Shown piece after piece: positions 9,110 to 17,167 of a stretch of DNA of 20,522 bases. The notes under the pieces were generated by a model that had not been told where the DNA came from, ran no database searches, and worked only from the letters and a program-made list of their open reading frames with translations. The stretch's first letter is position 1. Each line of letters opens with the position of its first letter. Made by a program: the position numbers and the translations under genes. The stretch is from Balneolales bacterium (lineage in GTDB: Bacteria; Bacteroidota; Rhodothermia; Balneolales; Natronogracilivirgulaceae), in the NCBI GenBank assembly GCA_007116685.1, contig SKIC01000151.1, positions 1 through 20,522 of the forward strand. Direction: 5' to 3'.

Positions 9110-9420
9110 AATAGATTATAAATCATTAATGTCCAGTAAAACCTTTATTCCACACATGCAAAAATCATAAAAATCTATACCTTAAAAGAGACCTCTCCCC
9201 CTGGCCCCTCCGCCGCGGCGGAAGAGGGGGTAGAACTCCAGACTTTCTTCAAGTCCCCTGCCTTTGGCGGGGGATTTAGGGGGAGGTAAAGCAAACGTAA
9301 ATTATTCTTTAATTTAGTCGGACATCATTAATCATAAATCAGAGTTTGTAAGAAACTAAGATTTAAGCGATTTTCAGTGCTAATCAAAAACCTAAACGTA
9401 AACCATCTTTTATATACCTT
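9110..9420. other. 311-base intergenic region with a GC-rich repeat
   Basis: No credible gene is present here. The first 80 bases and the last 130 are AT-rich; between them lies the GC-rich double-palindrome element annotated at 9191-9287. The promoter of the downstream chaperone gene run must lie here. The bases just before the ATG at 9421 are AT-rich, but I could not assign -33/-7 boxes. Confidence 0.6.
9191..9287. repeat. GC-rich REP-like element made of two hairpins within terminal inverted repeats
   Basis: The element starts with ACCTCTCCCCCT and ends with AGGGGGAGGT, which are imperfect inverted repeats of each other (the left arm has an extra CT). Inside are two hairpins. The first is centred on the perfect 12-base palindrome CCGCCGCGGCGG at 9210-9221, with C-rich and G-rich arms on either side. 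The second pairs 9251-9262 with 9266-9277 around a TTT loop. Base composition is sharply richer in G and C than the surrounding AT-rich DNA. Short palindromic elements of this CCCCCT/AGGGGG type are common in Bacteroidota intergenic regions; that this is one of them is inference. Confidence 0.7.
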
Positions 9421-11370
9421 ATGTTAGACTCTTTTATTCGCAAGATTGGCGTTTTTGCTCTCCTCATAGGACTCACTTCCTGCGCCTTATTTGAGTCATC
9501 TTCAGATAAATCCGACCCTACTGTTGCTACTGTTGACGGTAATCCCATCACCCTCTCAGAATTAAAAGCCAACTTCCATAATAGTCCGGCTACTATGACT
9601 CCAGAGGAAGATGATGGACTGGCACTAAAAGAATTTTTATCCCTCTATATCGATTACAAAGTTAAACTTGCGGCAGGCCGTGATGCCGGATACTTTGATA
9701 GCGAAGATATTTTAAGAGAACTCGCCAACTACGAAAACCAAAGCGCAGTGCCTTATTGGTTAGAAAAGCGCGTACGTGATGAATTGTTGGCAGAACTTTA
9801 TGAGCGCTCAAAATATGAAATCAAAGCCTCACACATTCTGATTCAATTATCTGAAAATGCCTCCCCTCGTGATACCGCCAGAGCTTATAATCGCCTGATA
9901 GAAGCCAAACAGCGATTTTTAGATGGCGAAGATTTCATCAAATTATCAGAAGAATACTCCAGCAGACAGCGAAACCAAAGCATGGGTGGAGAATTAAATT
10001 ATTTCTCAGCGGGCTGGTCTGTTAAACCATTTGAAGATGTTGCCTATAACACTCCTGTTGGAGAAGTAAGCATGCCTTTCCGAACACAATTTGGATATCA
10101 CATAGTTTATGTGCAAGATCGCAGAGAAACCCTCAAAGATCGTATGGTTTCTCACATTTTTTTCAATACCAGAGGGGAAGATCAATCTGTTGAAGAATCA
10201 ATGGAAAGAGCTCAAGAAGCTTTTGCACTTCTGGAAGAAGGAATGGGCTGGGATGATGTTACCCAAAACTACTCCGATGATCGTCAATCGAGCCAAACGG
10301 GCGGAAGTATCGGCTGGATAAACACATCCCGATACAGTGCCGACTTTACAGATGCCGTTTTCAGCCTTGAAACGGTTGGGCAGTATGCTGAGCCTGTTGT
10401 TACGGAATATGGAATTCATATTTTACGCTTGGATTCTATCCGCACTTTTGCTTCCAGAGAGGCTGAAATGGAGCATCTGTATGAAAGATTACGCCAACTC
10501 CCCCGCTATCGCCAGAATCAGGATGCTGTTCTAGGTACAGTTAAGCAAGTAGGGAATGGCCGAATCGTTAGAGCAAGCGTTGAAGCTTTAGAAAATTTTC
10601 TTGATGCTACACCTCAACATGATTTCAATAATCAAAATTGGGATGAAGCTGATGAGTTGCTCAGCATGCCCTTTTATACTATAAATGATGTTACTTACAC
10701 GGTCTCTGATTTCAAAGATTGGCTCTTGGTTCAATTAGAAACAGAGAATGGAAACAGATATAGATTCCAGCATTTGGACAGATTTGCTGATCATGCAGCT
10801 CGCGAACAATTGGTTTCAATCACAAAGCAAGAGTTTGAAGAGTTTGCTCAATTAAGCAGAGATTATCTAAATGGCTTGGTTGTTTTCAGCATCACCGAAG
10901 ATTCCGTTTGGAATTACGCAGGTTTAGATACTCTGGCTCTGAAAGCTCTCTACGAAGAAAACCCTGAAGAATATTGGTTTGAGCAGCGTTATCGTTATGT
11001 GAGAATCGCAGCTATGGCTGATTCTACTCTTCTCAAGGTTAAAGATGCCGTTCTTGAGGGAATGCCCATTGATAGCCTGAGAAATGAATTTCAAGGATTA
11101 ATTATACGCAGAGATATTATTAACTCTCTAAGTAGTTTTCCTTTCAGCGAAATGGACGGCTTGGCCGTTGGTGAGTTCTCCGATATTTTTGAATACAGAA
11201 GACGCCAAACCATGTATCTGATGGAAGAGATTTTAGAACCACGCCAAATGACCTTTGAAGAAGCATTTAACAAGCTGGTGGCTACTTATCAACCTATCAG
11301 AGAAGCCGAATGGATGGAAAGAATGAGAGCAAAATATTCCGTACATTCTTACCCTGAACGAATTCGTTAA
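9421..11370 (+). CDS. Periplasmic lipoprotein with two parvulin-type peptidyl-prolyl isomerase domains
   Basis: The 649-residue protein begins with a lipoprotein signal (Arg7, Lys8, hydrophobic 11-18, lipobox GLTSC with C21). A SurA/PrsA-like N-terminal chaperone region (about 33-130) is followed by two parvulin domains. Domain 1 spans about 135-233, from KASHILIQL through FIKLSEEYSS and GGELNYF to FGYHIVYV. Domain 2 spans about 242-338, from MVSHIFFN through QNYSDDRQS and GGSIGWI to YGIHILRL. A long C-terminal region (340-649) has no motif I recognise. The likely role is isomerase/chaperone activity on outer-membrane or secreted proteins. It heads a row of three related genes ending in surA, with a 23-base gap to the next. 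No Shine-Dalgarno sequence precedes the ATG. Confidence 0.9.
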   Translation: MLDSFIRKIGVFALLIGLTSCALFESSSDKSDPTVATVDGNPITLSELKANFHNSPATMTPEEDDGLALKEFLSLYIDYKVKLAAGRDAGYFDSEDILRELANYENQSAVPYWLEKRVRDELLAELYERSKYEIKASHILIQLSENASPRDTARAYNRLIEAKQRFLDGEDFIKLSEEYSSRQRNQSMGGELNYFSAGWSVKPFEDVAYNTPVGEVSMPFRTQFGYHIVYVQDRRETLKDRMVSHIFFNTRGEDQSVEESMERAQEAFALLEEGMGWDDVTQNYSDDRQSSQTGGSIGWINTSRYSADFTDAVFSLETVGQYAEPVVTEYGIHILRLDSIRTFASREAEMEHLYERLRQLPRYRQNQDAVLGTVKQVGNGRIVRASVEALENFLDATPQHDFNNQNWDEADELLSMPFYTINDVTYTVSDFKDWLLVQLETENGNRYRFQHLDRFADHAAREQLVSITKQEFEEFAQLSRDYLNGLVVFSITEDSVWNYAGLDTLALKALYEENPEEYWFEQRYRYVRIAAMADSTLLKVKDAVLEGMPIDSLRNEFQGLIIRRDIINSLSSFPFSEMDGLAVGEFSDIFEYRRRQTMYLMEEILEPRQMTFEEAFNKLVATYQPIREAEWMERMRAKYSVHSYPERIR

Positions 11371-11393
11371 TTACTTCTAACTTTTCCTCATTT

Positions 11394-12248
11394 TTGCGCT
11401 GGATATTCCTCTTTTCAATTTTGCTTATTACTTCCTTTCTGGTGTCATCTTGTTTGGAGATGACTCCGGAAAGAGAGGGAACCGTTATTGCCGAAGTTGG
11501 TGATAAAAAACTCTTCCTTGAAGATGTAGAAACCAAAATTCCGCCCGCAATGCTGGAAATTGGTAGAACTGACGCTATTAACAGATACAGAAATAACTGG
11601 GTGAAACGTGAACTTCTTGCAAAAGAAGCTACACGTCGGGGACTTCATCAGAATGACTTGATACAGTCAAAAATCGAAGAAGTAACCCGTGATATTTTAG
11701 CCCAGGCTTTGATTTCTCAAGTTGTTGATGAAGTTTCTGATGAGCCTATTAGCCGTGCAGATGCTCAGGGTTACTATGAAGAGAACAAAGACCAATTTGT
11801 TCTTCGTGAGCGTCATGTAAGATTTCGCCATGTCCGCACTGCAACTCTTCAGGAATCCAGAAATGCAAAAGCGGCTTTACAACGTGGGCGTGCATGGGAA
11901 GATGTAGCCAGACAATTCGATGTAGATCCGGAATCGGCTATTCGAAACGCAAATTTGTTTTTTCCTCAATCTTTAGCTGCAATAGACTATGATTTTATGC
12001 ATAGCTATCTGCAAAGAATCGGAATAACAGAAATAACCCCAATCCACAGAATTGGTGAGTATTTTCATTTCGTTCAGTTAATGGAAGATCGCGCTGCCGG
12101 TGATCATCCCGATGTTGATTGGATACTCAGCCAAATTGAAGAATGGCTGAAACTAGATCGTAAACAACGCAGGGTTAACTCTTTCGAAAGAAACCTGCTT
12201 CTTCAGGCAGAATCAAACAATGAAGTGGTGATTAGAAACGTATTCTAA
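11394..12248 (+). CDS. SurA/PrsA-like lipoprotein with a degenerate parvulin domain; TTG start
   Basis: The 284-residue reading frame encodes a lipoprotein signal directly after a TTG codon at 11394: Arg2, hydrophobic 3-17, lipobox VSSC with C20. No ATG precedes it in frame, and the first downstream ATG (11460) would remove the signal, so TTG is the most likely start. The N-terminal half resembles the SurA/PrsA chaperone region: VIAEVGDKKLFLEDV (31-45), then WVKRELLAKEATRRG. Residues about 138-235 align in outline with a parvulin domain (VRFRHVRT, then WEDVARQFDVDP, ending EYFHFVQLM). However, the usual GG..GW and GYHI features are missing, so isomerase activity is doubtful. It probably works with its neighbours as a periplasmic chaperone. 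The gaps are 23 bases upstream and 32 downstream. Confidence 0.85.
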   Translation: MRWIFLFSILLITSFLVSSCLEMTPEREGTVIAEVGDKKLFLEDVETKIPPAMLEIGRTDAINRYRNNWVKRELLAKEATRRGLHQNDLIQSKIEEVTRDILAQALISQVVDEVSDEPISRADAQGYYEENKDQFVLRERHVRFRHVRTATLQESRNAKAALQRGRAWEDVARQFDVDPESAIRNANLFFPQSLAAIDYDFMHSYLQRIGITEITPIHRIGEYFHFVQLMEDRAAGDHPDVDWILSQIEEWLKLDRKQRRVNSFERNLLLQAESNNEVVIRNVF

Positions 12249-12280
12249 TTAGCTGCTAATAATTCGTATTAAGATATTAC

Positions 12281-13678
12281 ATGTCACTTTTAAGAAACCT
12301 ACTTCTCTTTTTTCTTTTGTTTGCCCTCTTTATTCAGACTGCTGATGCACAACGCACCGAAGTTCTTGACAAAATAGTTGCTCAGGTAAATGATAACATC
12401 ATTTTGAAATCGGAAATTGATCAGGCAGTATTCGAATTCATGAGATCATCAAATATTCGCCAATTTGACGAAGAACTTTGGTACCAGGTATTAGAGTCGC
12501 AAATTGACAAATATGTTCTCATCGAAAAAGCACGCAGAGACTCAATTGTTGTCAGCGATGAACAAGTAAATCGTCAATTAGATCAACGTATCCGCATGCT
12601 TACTCAACAAGCGGGAAGCGAGCAAGAATTGGAACGTATGCTTGGGCGTTCCCTGGTCCAAATTCGCTCTGATTACAGAGAGACTTTCCGTGAAGATATT
12701 CTGGTTCAGCAAGTACGTGAAGGCAAAATAAGAGACATCACCATTTCAAGGCCTGAAGTTGTTGAATTCTTCAACTCTATTCCTTCAGATTCTCTGCCCG
12801 TAATCCCTGAATCTGTAGAATTATCCCATATCGTGATAAATCCTCCACCCTCCGGACAGGCACAGCAGCAAGCCCGTGATTTAGCAGTAGCTCTGAGAGA
12901 CAGTATTTTAAATCATAACAAAAGCCTTGAGGATTTAGCAAGAAGATACAGCGACGGACCAACGGCTTCTCGTGGTGGTGCATTACCAATGGTATCAACC
13001 AACGACCTATTGCCCGTATATGCTGCGGCGGCGGCGGCCCTTGATCCCGGAGAACTATCTGAAGTTGTAGAAACCATTCAGGGTTATCATGTGATTCGAC
13101 TTGATGAAAGAAGCGGTGATCAAATCCGTACCAGTCACATTTTGATTAGCGTTAGAGAAGATCAACTAGATAATCAATTCGCCATCGACAAGTTAAATGC
13201 CATTCGCGATAGTGTGCTAGTACATAACAAAGATTTTGCTCAGTTGGCCAGGCGTCACTCAGACGACAGACAAACAGCACCAATGGGTGGCAGATTGATG
13301 GATCCTCAAACAGGACAACGTCGTATTCCGGTGGAACAATTGGATCCTAATCTGTTCAGAATCAATTTGCTTCTTGAAAATACTGGCGATATTTCTGAGC
13401 CTCGCTCATTCAGGCCAAGAGGTCGTGATGGTGGTCAGGCATACAGAATTGTCAAACTACGAAATCGAATACCGGAACACAGAGCAAATCTGGAACAAGA
13501 CTTTGATTTAATTCAACAATTTGCGCTTCAATACAAGCAGCAAAGGGAATTATTCTACTGGATGGAAGATTTAAGATCAGAGGTATTTATCAAATACTTC
13601 ATTGATGTACCAACCAGAGAAGGTGCTCCGGAACCTGATTTTACCGCTGAGCCCGAACTGTTAGAAGCAACGATGTAA
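12281..13678 (+). CDS. surA: Periplasmic chaperone/peptidyl-prolyl isomerase SurA
   Basis: This 465-residue protein escorts unfolded outer-membrane proteins through the periplasm. It has a signal peptide (Arg5, hydrophobic 6-19, probable cleavage after ADA at 23). The SurA N-domain starts with VLDKIVAQVNDNIILKSEID (28-47), a hallmark of the family. Two parvulin domains follow at about 178-275 (VELSHIVI ... LEDLARRYSDGP ... RGGALPM ... GYHVIRL) and about 282-393 (IRTSHILI ... FAQLARRHSDD ... MGGRL). A C-terminal helix lies at about 400-450. In the first parvulin domain a run of six alanines (248-253) replaces the more usual mixed F..A...L segment. The gene is third in a row of related chaperone genes, with moxR 12 bases downstream. 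Confidence 0.94.
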   Translation: MSLLRNLLLFFLLFALFIQTADAQRTEVLDKIVAQVNDNIILKSEIDQAVFEFMRSSNIRQFDEELWYQVLESQIDKYVLIEKARRDSIVVSDEQVNRQLDQRIRMLTQQAGSEQELERMLGRSLVQIRSDYRETFREDILVQQVREGKIRDITISRPEVVEFFNSIPSDSLPVIPESVELSHIVINPPPSGQAQQQARDLAVALRDSILNHNKSLEDLARRYSDGPTASRGGALPMVSTNDLLPVYAAAAAALDPGELSEVVETIQGYHVIRLDERSGDQIRTSHILISVREDQLDNQFAIDKLNAIRDSVLVHNKDFAQLARRHSDDRQTAPMGGRLMDPQTGQRRIPVEQLDPNLFRINLLLENTGDISEPRSFRPRGRDGGQAYRIVKLRNRIPEHRANLEQDFDLIQQFALQYKQQRELFYWMEDLRSEVFIKYFIDVPTREGAPEPDFTAEPELLEATM

Positions 13679-13690
13679 ACCAAATATTAT

Positions 13691-14692
13691 ATGAATAAGG
13701 TAATGAGTGCTGATATTAACGAAAAACAAGCAACTGCTTTTCATGAAGATTTTGCAAAACTTAAAAAAGAGATTAGCAAGGTAGTTGTAGGTCAAGAAGA
13801 AATCGTAGAACAGTTATTAATCAGCCTTTTTTCCAGAGGACACTGTGTATTGGTTGGTGTTCCGGGTTTGGCTAAAACGCTTTTGATACGAACTCTTGCG
13901 CAAACCTTAAACCTGAGTTTTAATCGTATTCAGTTTACTCCTGATTTAATGCCCGGCGATATCACCGGTACGGAAATCATTGAGGAAGATCCTAAAACAG
14001 GGAAAAAAGTCTTCAAATTTATTAAAGGGCCTATTTTCTCAAATATCATTCTGGCTGATGAGATTAACAGAACTCCGCCAAAAACTCAGGCTGCTCTTCT
14101 TGAAGCTATGCAAGAGTACCATGTTACTGCCGCGGGTAAAAATTATCCTCTGGATAAGCCTTTCTTTGTTTTGGCTACCCAAAACCCGATTGAGCAAGAA
14201 GGAACCTACCCCCTACCTGAAGCTCAATTAGATCGTTTCATGTTTAATCTCTGGTTAGATTACCCTAGTTTTCAGGATGAAATGGAGATTGTTACCAGAA
14301 CAACATCCAGCTCAATATCCACAGTTGAACAGGTGGTAAGTGGTGAAAGTATCATAGAATACCAAAATCTGGTGAGAGAAGTTGCTGTACCGGAATCCGT
14401 TTTACACTTTGCGGTGTCATTAGTCACTAAAACGCGCCCCAATACGGAACAAGCTCCTGATTTCATCAATCAATACATGAGTTGGGGTGCAGGACCAAGA
14501 GCCTCTCAGTTTTTAATTCTCGGGGCTAAAACAAGAGCTCTGGCTCACGGTAGATTTAGTATTAGTGAAGAAGATATTGTAGCTCTTGCAGTACCTATTC
14601 TTCGCCACAGAGTAGTAAATAACTACGCTGCAGAAGCAGATGGAATGACCATCGTTAAACTAATCGATAAACTGATCCAAACTCTGCGCTAA
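13691..14692 (+). CDS. MoxR-family AAA+ ATPase
   Basis: A 333-residue cytoplasmic ATPase of the MoxR/RavA clade. Visible motifs are VVGQEEIVEQLL (32-43), Walker A GVPGLAKT (56-63), FTPDLMPGDITGTE (82-95, typical of MoxR), Walker B ILADEINR (120-127), LLEAMQE (136-142), sensor 1 LATQNPIEQEGTYPLPEAQLDRF and a C-terminal lid. MoxR proteins work with vWA proteins as chaperones for metal insertion or assembly of membrane complexes. Here the partner is very likely the vWA membrane protein encoded 10 bases downstream. The usual DUF58 gene is absent between them. ATG codons at 13691 and 13703 are both possible starts. The position right after surA is a recurring arrangement in Bacteroidota, as I recall it. 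Confidence 0.93.
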   Translation: MNKVMSADINEKQATAFHEDFAKLKKEISKVVVGQEEIVEQLLISLFSRGHCVLVGVPGLAKTLLIRTLAQTLNLSFNRIQFTPDLMPGDITGTEIIEEDPKTGKKVFKFIKGPIFSNIILADEINRTPPKTQAALLEAMQEYHVTAAGKNYPLDKPFFVLATQNPIEQEGTYPLPEAQLDRFMFNLWLDYPSFQDEMEIVTRTTSSSISTVEQVVSGESIIEYQNLVREVAVPESVLHFAVSLVTKTRPNTEQAPDFINQYMSWGAGPRASQFLILGAKTRALAHGRFSISEEDIVALAVPILRHRVVNNYAAEADGMTIVKLIDKLIQTLR

Positions 14693-14702
14693 GGCGGTTA
14701 TC

Positions 14703-16823
14703 TTGGAATTCACTTTTGAAGGATTTGGCACCTCATTACACTGGCTCCTGATTTTTTTACTTATTTCAGGTAGTGTGGCTTTGTCGTGGTTTACCTACAA
14801 AAGCATCTCCAATATAAAACCCTGGCAAAAAATCAGCCTTATTTCTCTTCGCTCTGCTACTTTTTTGTTACTTCTGGCAGTTCTGTTGAATCCTCTTTTC
14901 AACATCATTGAGACAGATCAAATCCGATCAAGTGTTGCCATCATCTTTGATAATAGTGCTAGTACAACTATCGAAAAGGGAGAGTATAGTGGCTTGGAAT
15001 CTTATCGTGAGGTAATATCACATCTAGCGGCTGAAAACGAACCCAATATCCGATTCCGGACTTTTGGCTTTGATCGTAATATATTTCCTGCTCAACCGGA
15101 CACCTTATCTTTTGATGGCAGCGGGACAGATATCAGCCGAGCCATTACGCAATTCCTGGATGAACGGGAAGATGAACGGGCTCTCATTTTTGTTAGTGAC
15201 GGAATTTTCAACACAGGAAGAGATCTATCCTGGCTGGCAACACGGCTCGATTTCCCAGTCTATACCGTTGCTATTGGTGATAATAGTCGCCTGCAAGATA
15301 TTATCGTACAAGATGTCATTCACAACGAAATAGGGTACACAAACACCATCTCTCCGGTTTCTGCCACTATTAGAAATGACGGAATGCCCGGTCAGGAAAT
15401 CGAAATTCAGCTTCGTCGCGATGGAGATATACTTGAATCTAAAACGATTTCAACTACTCAGGAGCGTTCAATACATACAGTAAGATTTGAGCTTTTACTT
15501 GAAGATGAAGGTTTTCAGCAGTATGAAATTCACGTTCCGGAAATTGAAGGCGAATGGACAACAGAAAATAATACTCAGGCTTTCTCTATAGAAGTACTAG
15601 ATGACCGAATTAACGTCATGCTGCTTAGTTTTGAGATACATCCTGATATTCGGGCTTGGAGAAGTATCCTTCTGACAGATGAAAGCATACGTTTAGATTC
15701 AAGAACCTGGTTAGGTGACGATAGATTTTTAGAAGGCGAATTTCCGGCTCAGGCTGATTCCATTCAACTCGTGATTCTCCATGGTTTCCCCACTCAAAAC
15801 ATACCTCAAAATATTATTCAACAAGTTCAGAACTATGTGCAAGGGACGCCCATGGTTTGGTTGGCTTCACCAAAGTCTGATTTTCGATTAGTGCAACAAT
15901 TCCTACCGAACTCGCCAATTAGAGGCGGCAGAGGAACTGAGTTTTTCGATGTTAGATTGGCTTTAAGTGGTAGTAGCACTTCTCACCCGATTCTGGAATT
16001 GCCTGAAATTGATTTCAGAACTACTCCTCCCCTGTTTTCTCCCATACGAAACCTGAATGCTGACAGTGATGCAGAAATACTTTTAAATCCAGTTTTCAGA
16101 AATAATACACTAGAAACACCACTTCTTTCTCTACGCAGTATAGGAAATACAAGAACGGCATTCATTTCGGCACATGGTTGGTTTAAGTGGTACTTAAATG
16201 GTGGTGAAATTCGTCGTTTTACTGAAGAATTCATGAATAATGTGATAAAGTGGACTTCAACTTCTGATGATGAATCTTTACTCAGAATAAGACCTTCGCG
16301 AAATGTGATTCAGGAAACTGAGAATGTGGTTTTAAATGCTTTTCTACGGAATGAGAGCGGACTAGAAGAAGATGATGCTTCTATAGATGTGGTAATCACC
16401 GGTGGCGCCATTCAAGAACGTCGATACACAATGATTAACGAAGGATTAGGCCAATACCGACTAAATGCCGGTAACCTACCACAAGGTACATATAACTTCA
16501 CTGCAACAGCTCAAAAGGATAACAGGCTTATTGATGAAAGATCAGGACAGTTTCTGGTGGGCTCGTCAAATCAGGAATTTATTAACACTGTTCGTAATGA
16601 CGAGTTCCTTGAATTTTTAGCCAATGAAACCGGCGGACAATTCTTTGAATGGCAAGACGCAAATCTTGTAATGGATCAATTACGCAGAGACGGTCATAAC
16701 GAATTCATCACTCAGAGTATCAGTAGCGAATTAAGAGCCTATCAAAATCCTTTTTGGTTTATACTGGTTATCCTTTTCCTCAGCGCTGAGTGGATTATCC
16801 GTAAGATTGCCTCGTTGCCATAG
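14703..16823 (+). CDS. vWA-domain membrane protein with a GATase-like region; TTG start
   Basis: The 706-residue protein has two N-terminal membrane segments (about 12-31 and 48-66), a von Willebrand A domain (about 76-200) and a C-terminal membrane segment (about 685-700). The metal-site residues of the vWA domain are intact: D83, S85 and S87 (DNSAS), T142 (GSGTD) and D167 (VSDGIFNTG). An Ig/CARDB-like stretch follows (about 205-297), then a region (about 302-395, INVMLLSF ... IQLVILHG) that resembles a class-I glutamine amidotransferase-like fold without a visible catalytic triad. The start is TTG at 14703, with AAGGCGG at 14691-14697 just upstream; no in-frame ATG lies near the N-terminus. 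With MoxR 10 bases upstream it forms a MoxR/vWA module. The exact role is unknown; envelope integrity or complex assembly are plausible. Confidence 0.88.
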   Translation: MEFTFEGFGTSLHWLLIFLLISGSVALSWFTYKSISNIKPWQKISLISLRSATFLLLLAVLLNPLFNIIETDQIRSSVAIIFDNSASTTIEKGEYSGLESYREVISHLAAENEPNIRFRTFGFDRNIFPAQPDTLSFDGSGTDISRAITQFLDEREDERALIFVSDGIFNTGRDLSWLATRLDFPVYTVAIGDNSRLQDIIVQDVIHNEIGYTNTISPVSATIRNDGMPGQEIEIQLRRDGDILESKTISTTQERSIHTVRFELLLEDEGFQQYEIHVPEIEGEWTTENNTQAFSIEVLDDRINVMLLSFEIHPDIRAWRSILLTDESIRLDSRTWLGDDRFLEGEFPAQADSIQLVILHGFPTQNIPQNIIQQVQNYVQGTPMVWLASPKSDFRLVQQFLPNSPIRGGRGTEFFDVRLALSGSSTSHPILELPEIDFRTTPPLFSPIRNLNADSDAEILLNPVFRNNTLETPLLSLRSIGNTRTAFISAHGWFKWYLNGGEIRRFTEEFMNNVIKWTSTSDDESLLRIRPSRNVIQETENVVLNAFLRNESGLEEDDASIDVVITGGAIQERRYTMINEGLGQYRLNAGNLPQGTYNFTATAQKDNRLIDERSGQFLVGSSNQEFINTVRNDEFLEFLANETGGQFFEWQDANLVMDQLRRDGHNEFITQSISSELRAYQNPFWFILVILFLSAEWIIRKIASLP

Positions 16824-16831
16824 CAATGTAT

Positions 16832-16925
16832 TCGGACAGTCCAGCCGCATGGCTACTCACAAATTCTTGAATATTTTATGTTTTTGAGACTGAGGCTGTG
16901 CCTTTTTTGTTTGCGGTAGCCCGAT
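16832..16925 (+). repeat. Direct repeat, copy 1
   Basis: This 94-base unit begins TCGGACAG and ends GCCCGAT. It matches copy 2 at 17050-17138, differing by a 5-base insertion (TCCAG) after TCGGACAG and by 10 mismatches in the remaining 81 bases (about 88% identity by hand alignment). Its right end runs into a hairpin, 16913-16923 paired with 16933-16943, with two G-T pairs. Short palindromes inside include AGCCGCATGGCT and AGGCTGTGCCT. Confidence 0.85.
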
Positions 16926-16943
16926 ACTAAAACGGGCTGTCGC
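16913..16943 (+). other. Hairpin at the right end of repeat copy 1
   Basis: An 11-bp stem (16913-16923 with 16933-16943) closes a 9-base loop. Nine pairs are Watson-Crick and two are G-T when read as plus-strand RNA. On the minus strand those two become mismatches. No T tract follows on either strand, so it is not a standard terminator. Copy 2 of the repeat keeps only the left arm of this stem. Confidence 0.6.
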
Positions 16944-17049
16944 AATCTAATTTAAAACTGCATCGATTTAGATTGGGTGACCACATGGAAAAGCATAATC
17001 GATATCAAAGAAGGCGGCTGTATGTAATTACCAAAGTTTCTCCAATCTC

Positions 17050-17138
17050 TCGGACAGCTGCATGACTGCTCACTAATTCTTGAACATTTTATGTTTTTGA
17101 GTCTTAGGCTGTACCTTTTTTATTTGCGGCAGCCCGAT
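17050..17138 (+). repeat. Direct repeat, copy 2
   Basis: This 89-base unit is the second copy of the repeat at 16832-16925, in the same orientation and 218 bases further on. It lacks the 5-base TCCAG insert. Differences are scattered substitutions, mostly transitions, which suggests an old duplication or two independently inserted copies of a dispersed element. The stretch between the copies (16926-17049) is not repeated. Confidence 0.85.
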
Positions 17139-17167
17139 GTCTACAAAAGTTACTATTGATTGAACTA

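Noticed and set aside
10109..10534. Overlapping open frames inside the parvulin lipoprotein gene
   Set aside because: They are out-of-frame shadows of a well-supported gene with clear domain signatures.
16985..17065. Possible 26-residue peptide in the gap between the repeats
   Set aside because: It has no ribosome binding site, runs into repeat copy 2 and shows no coding signature.
16832..17138. Remnant protein C-terminus on the minus strand of the two repeat copies
   Set aside because: Both copies are open over about 20 codons in one minus frame, but four of the differences change the amino acid and no longer frame extends from it, so coding origin is not supported.
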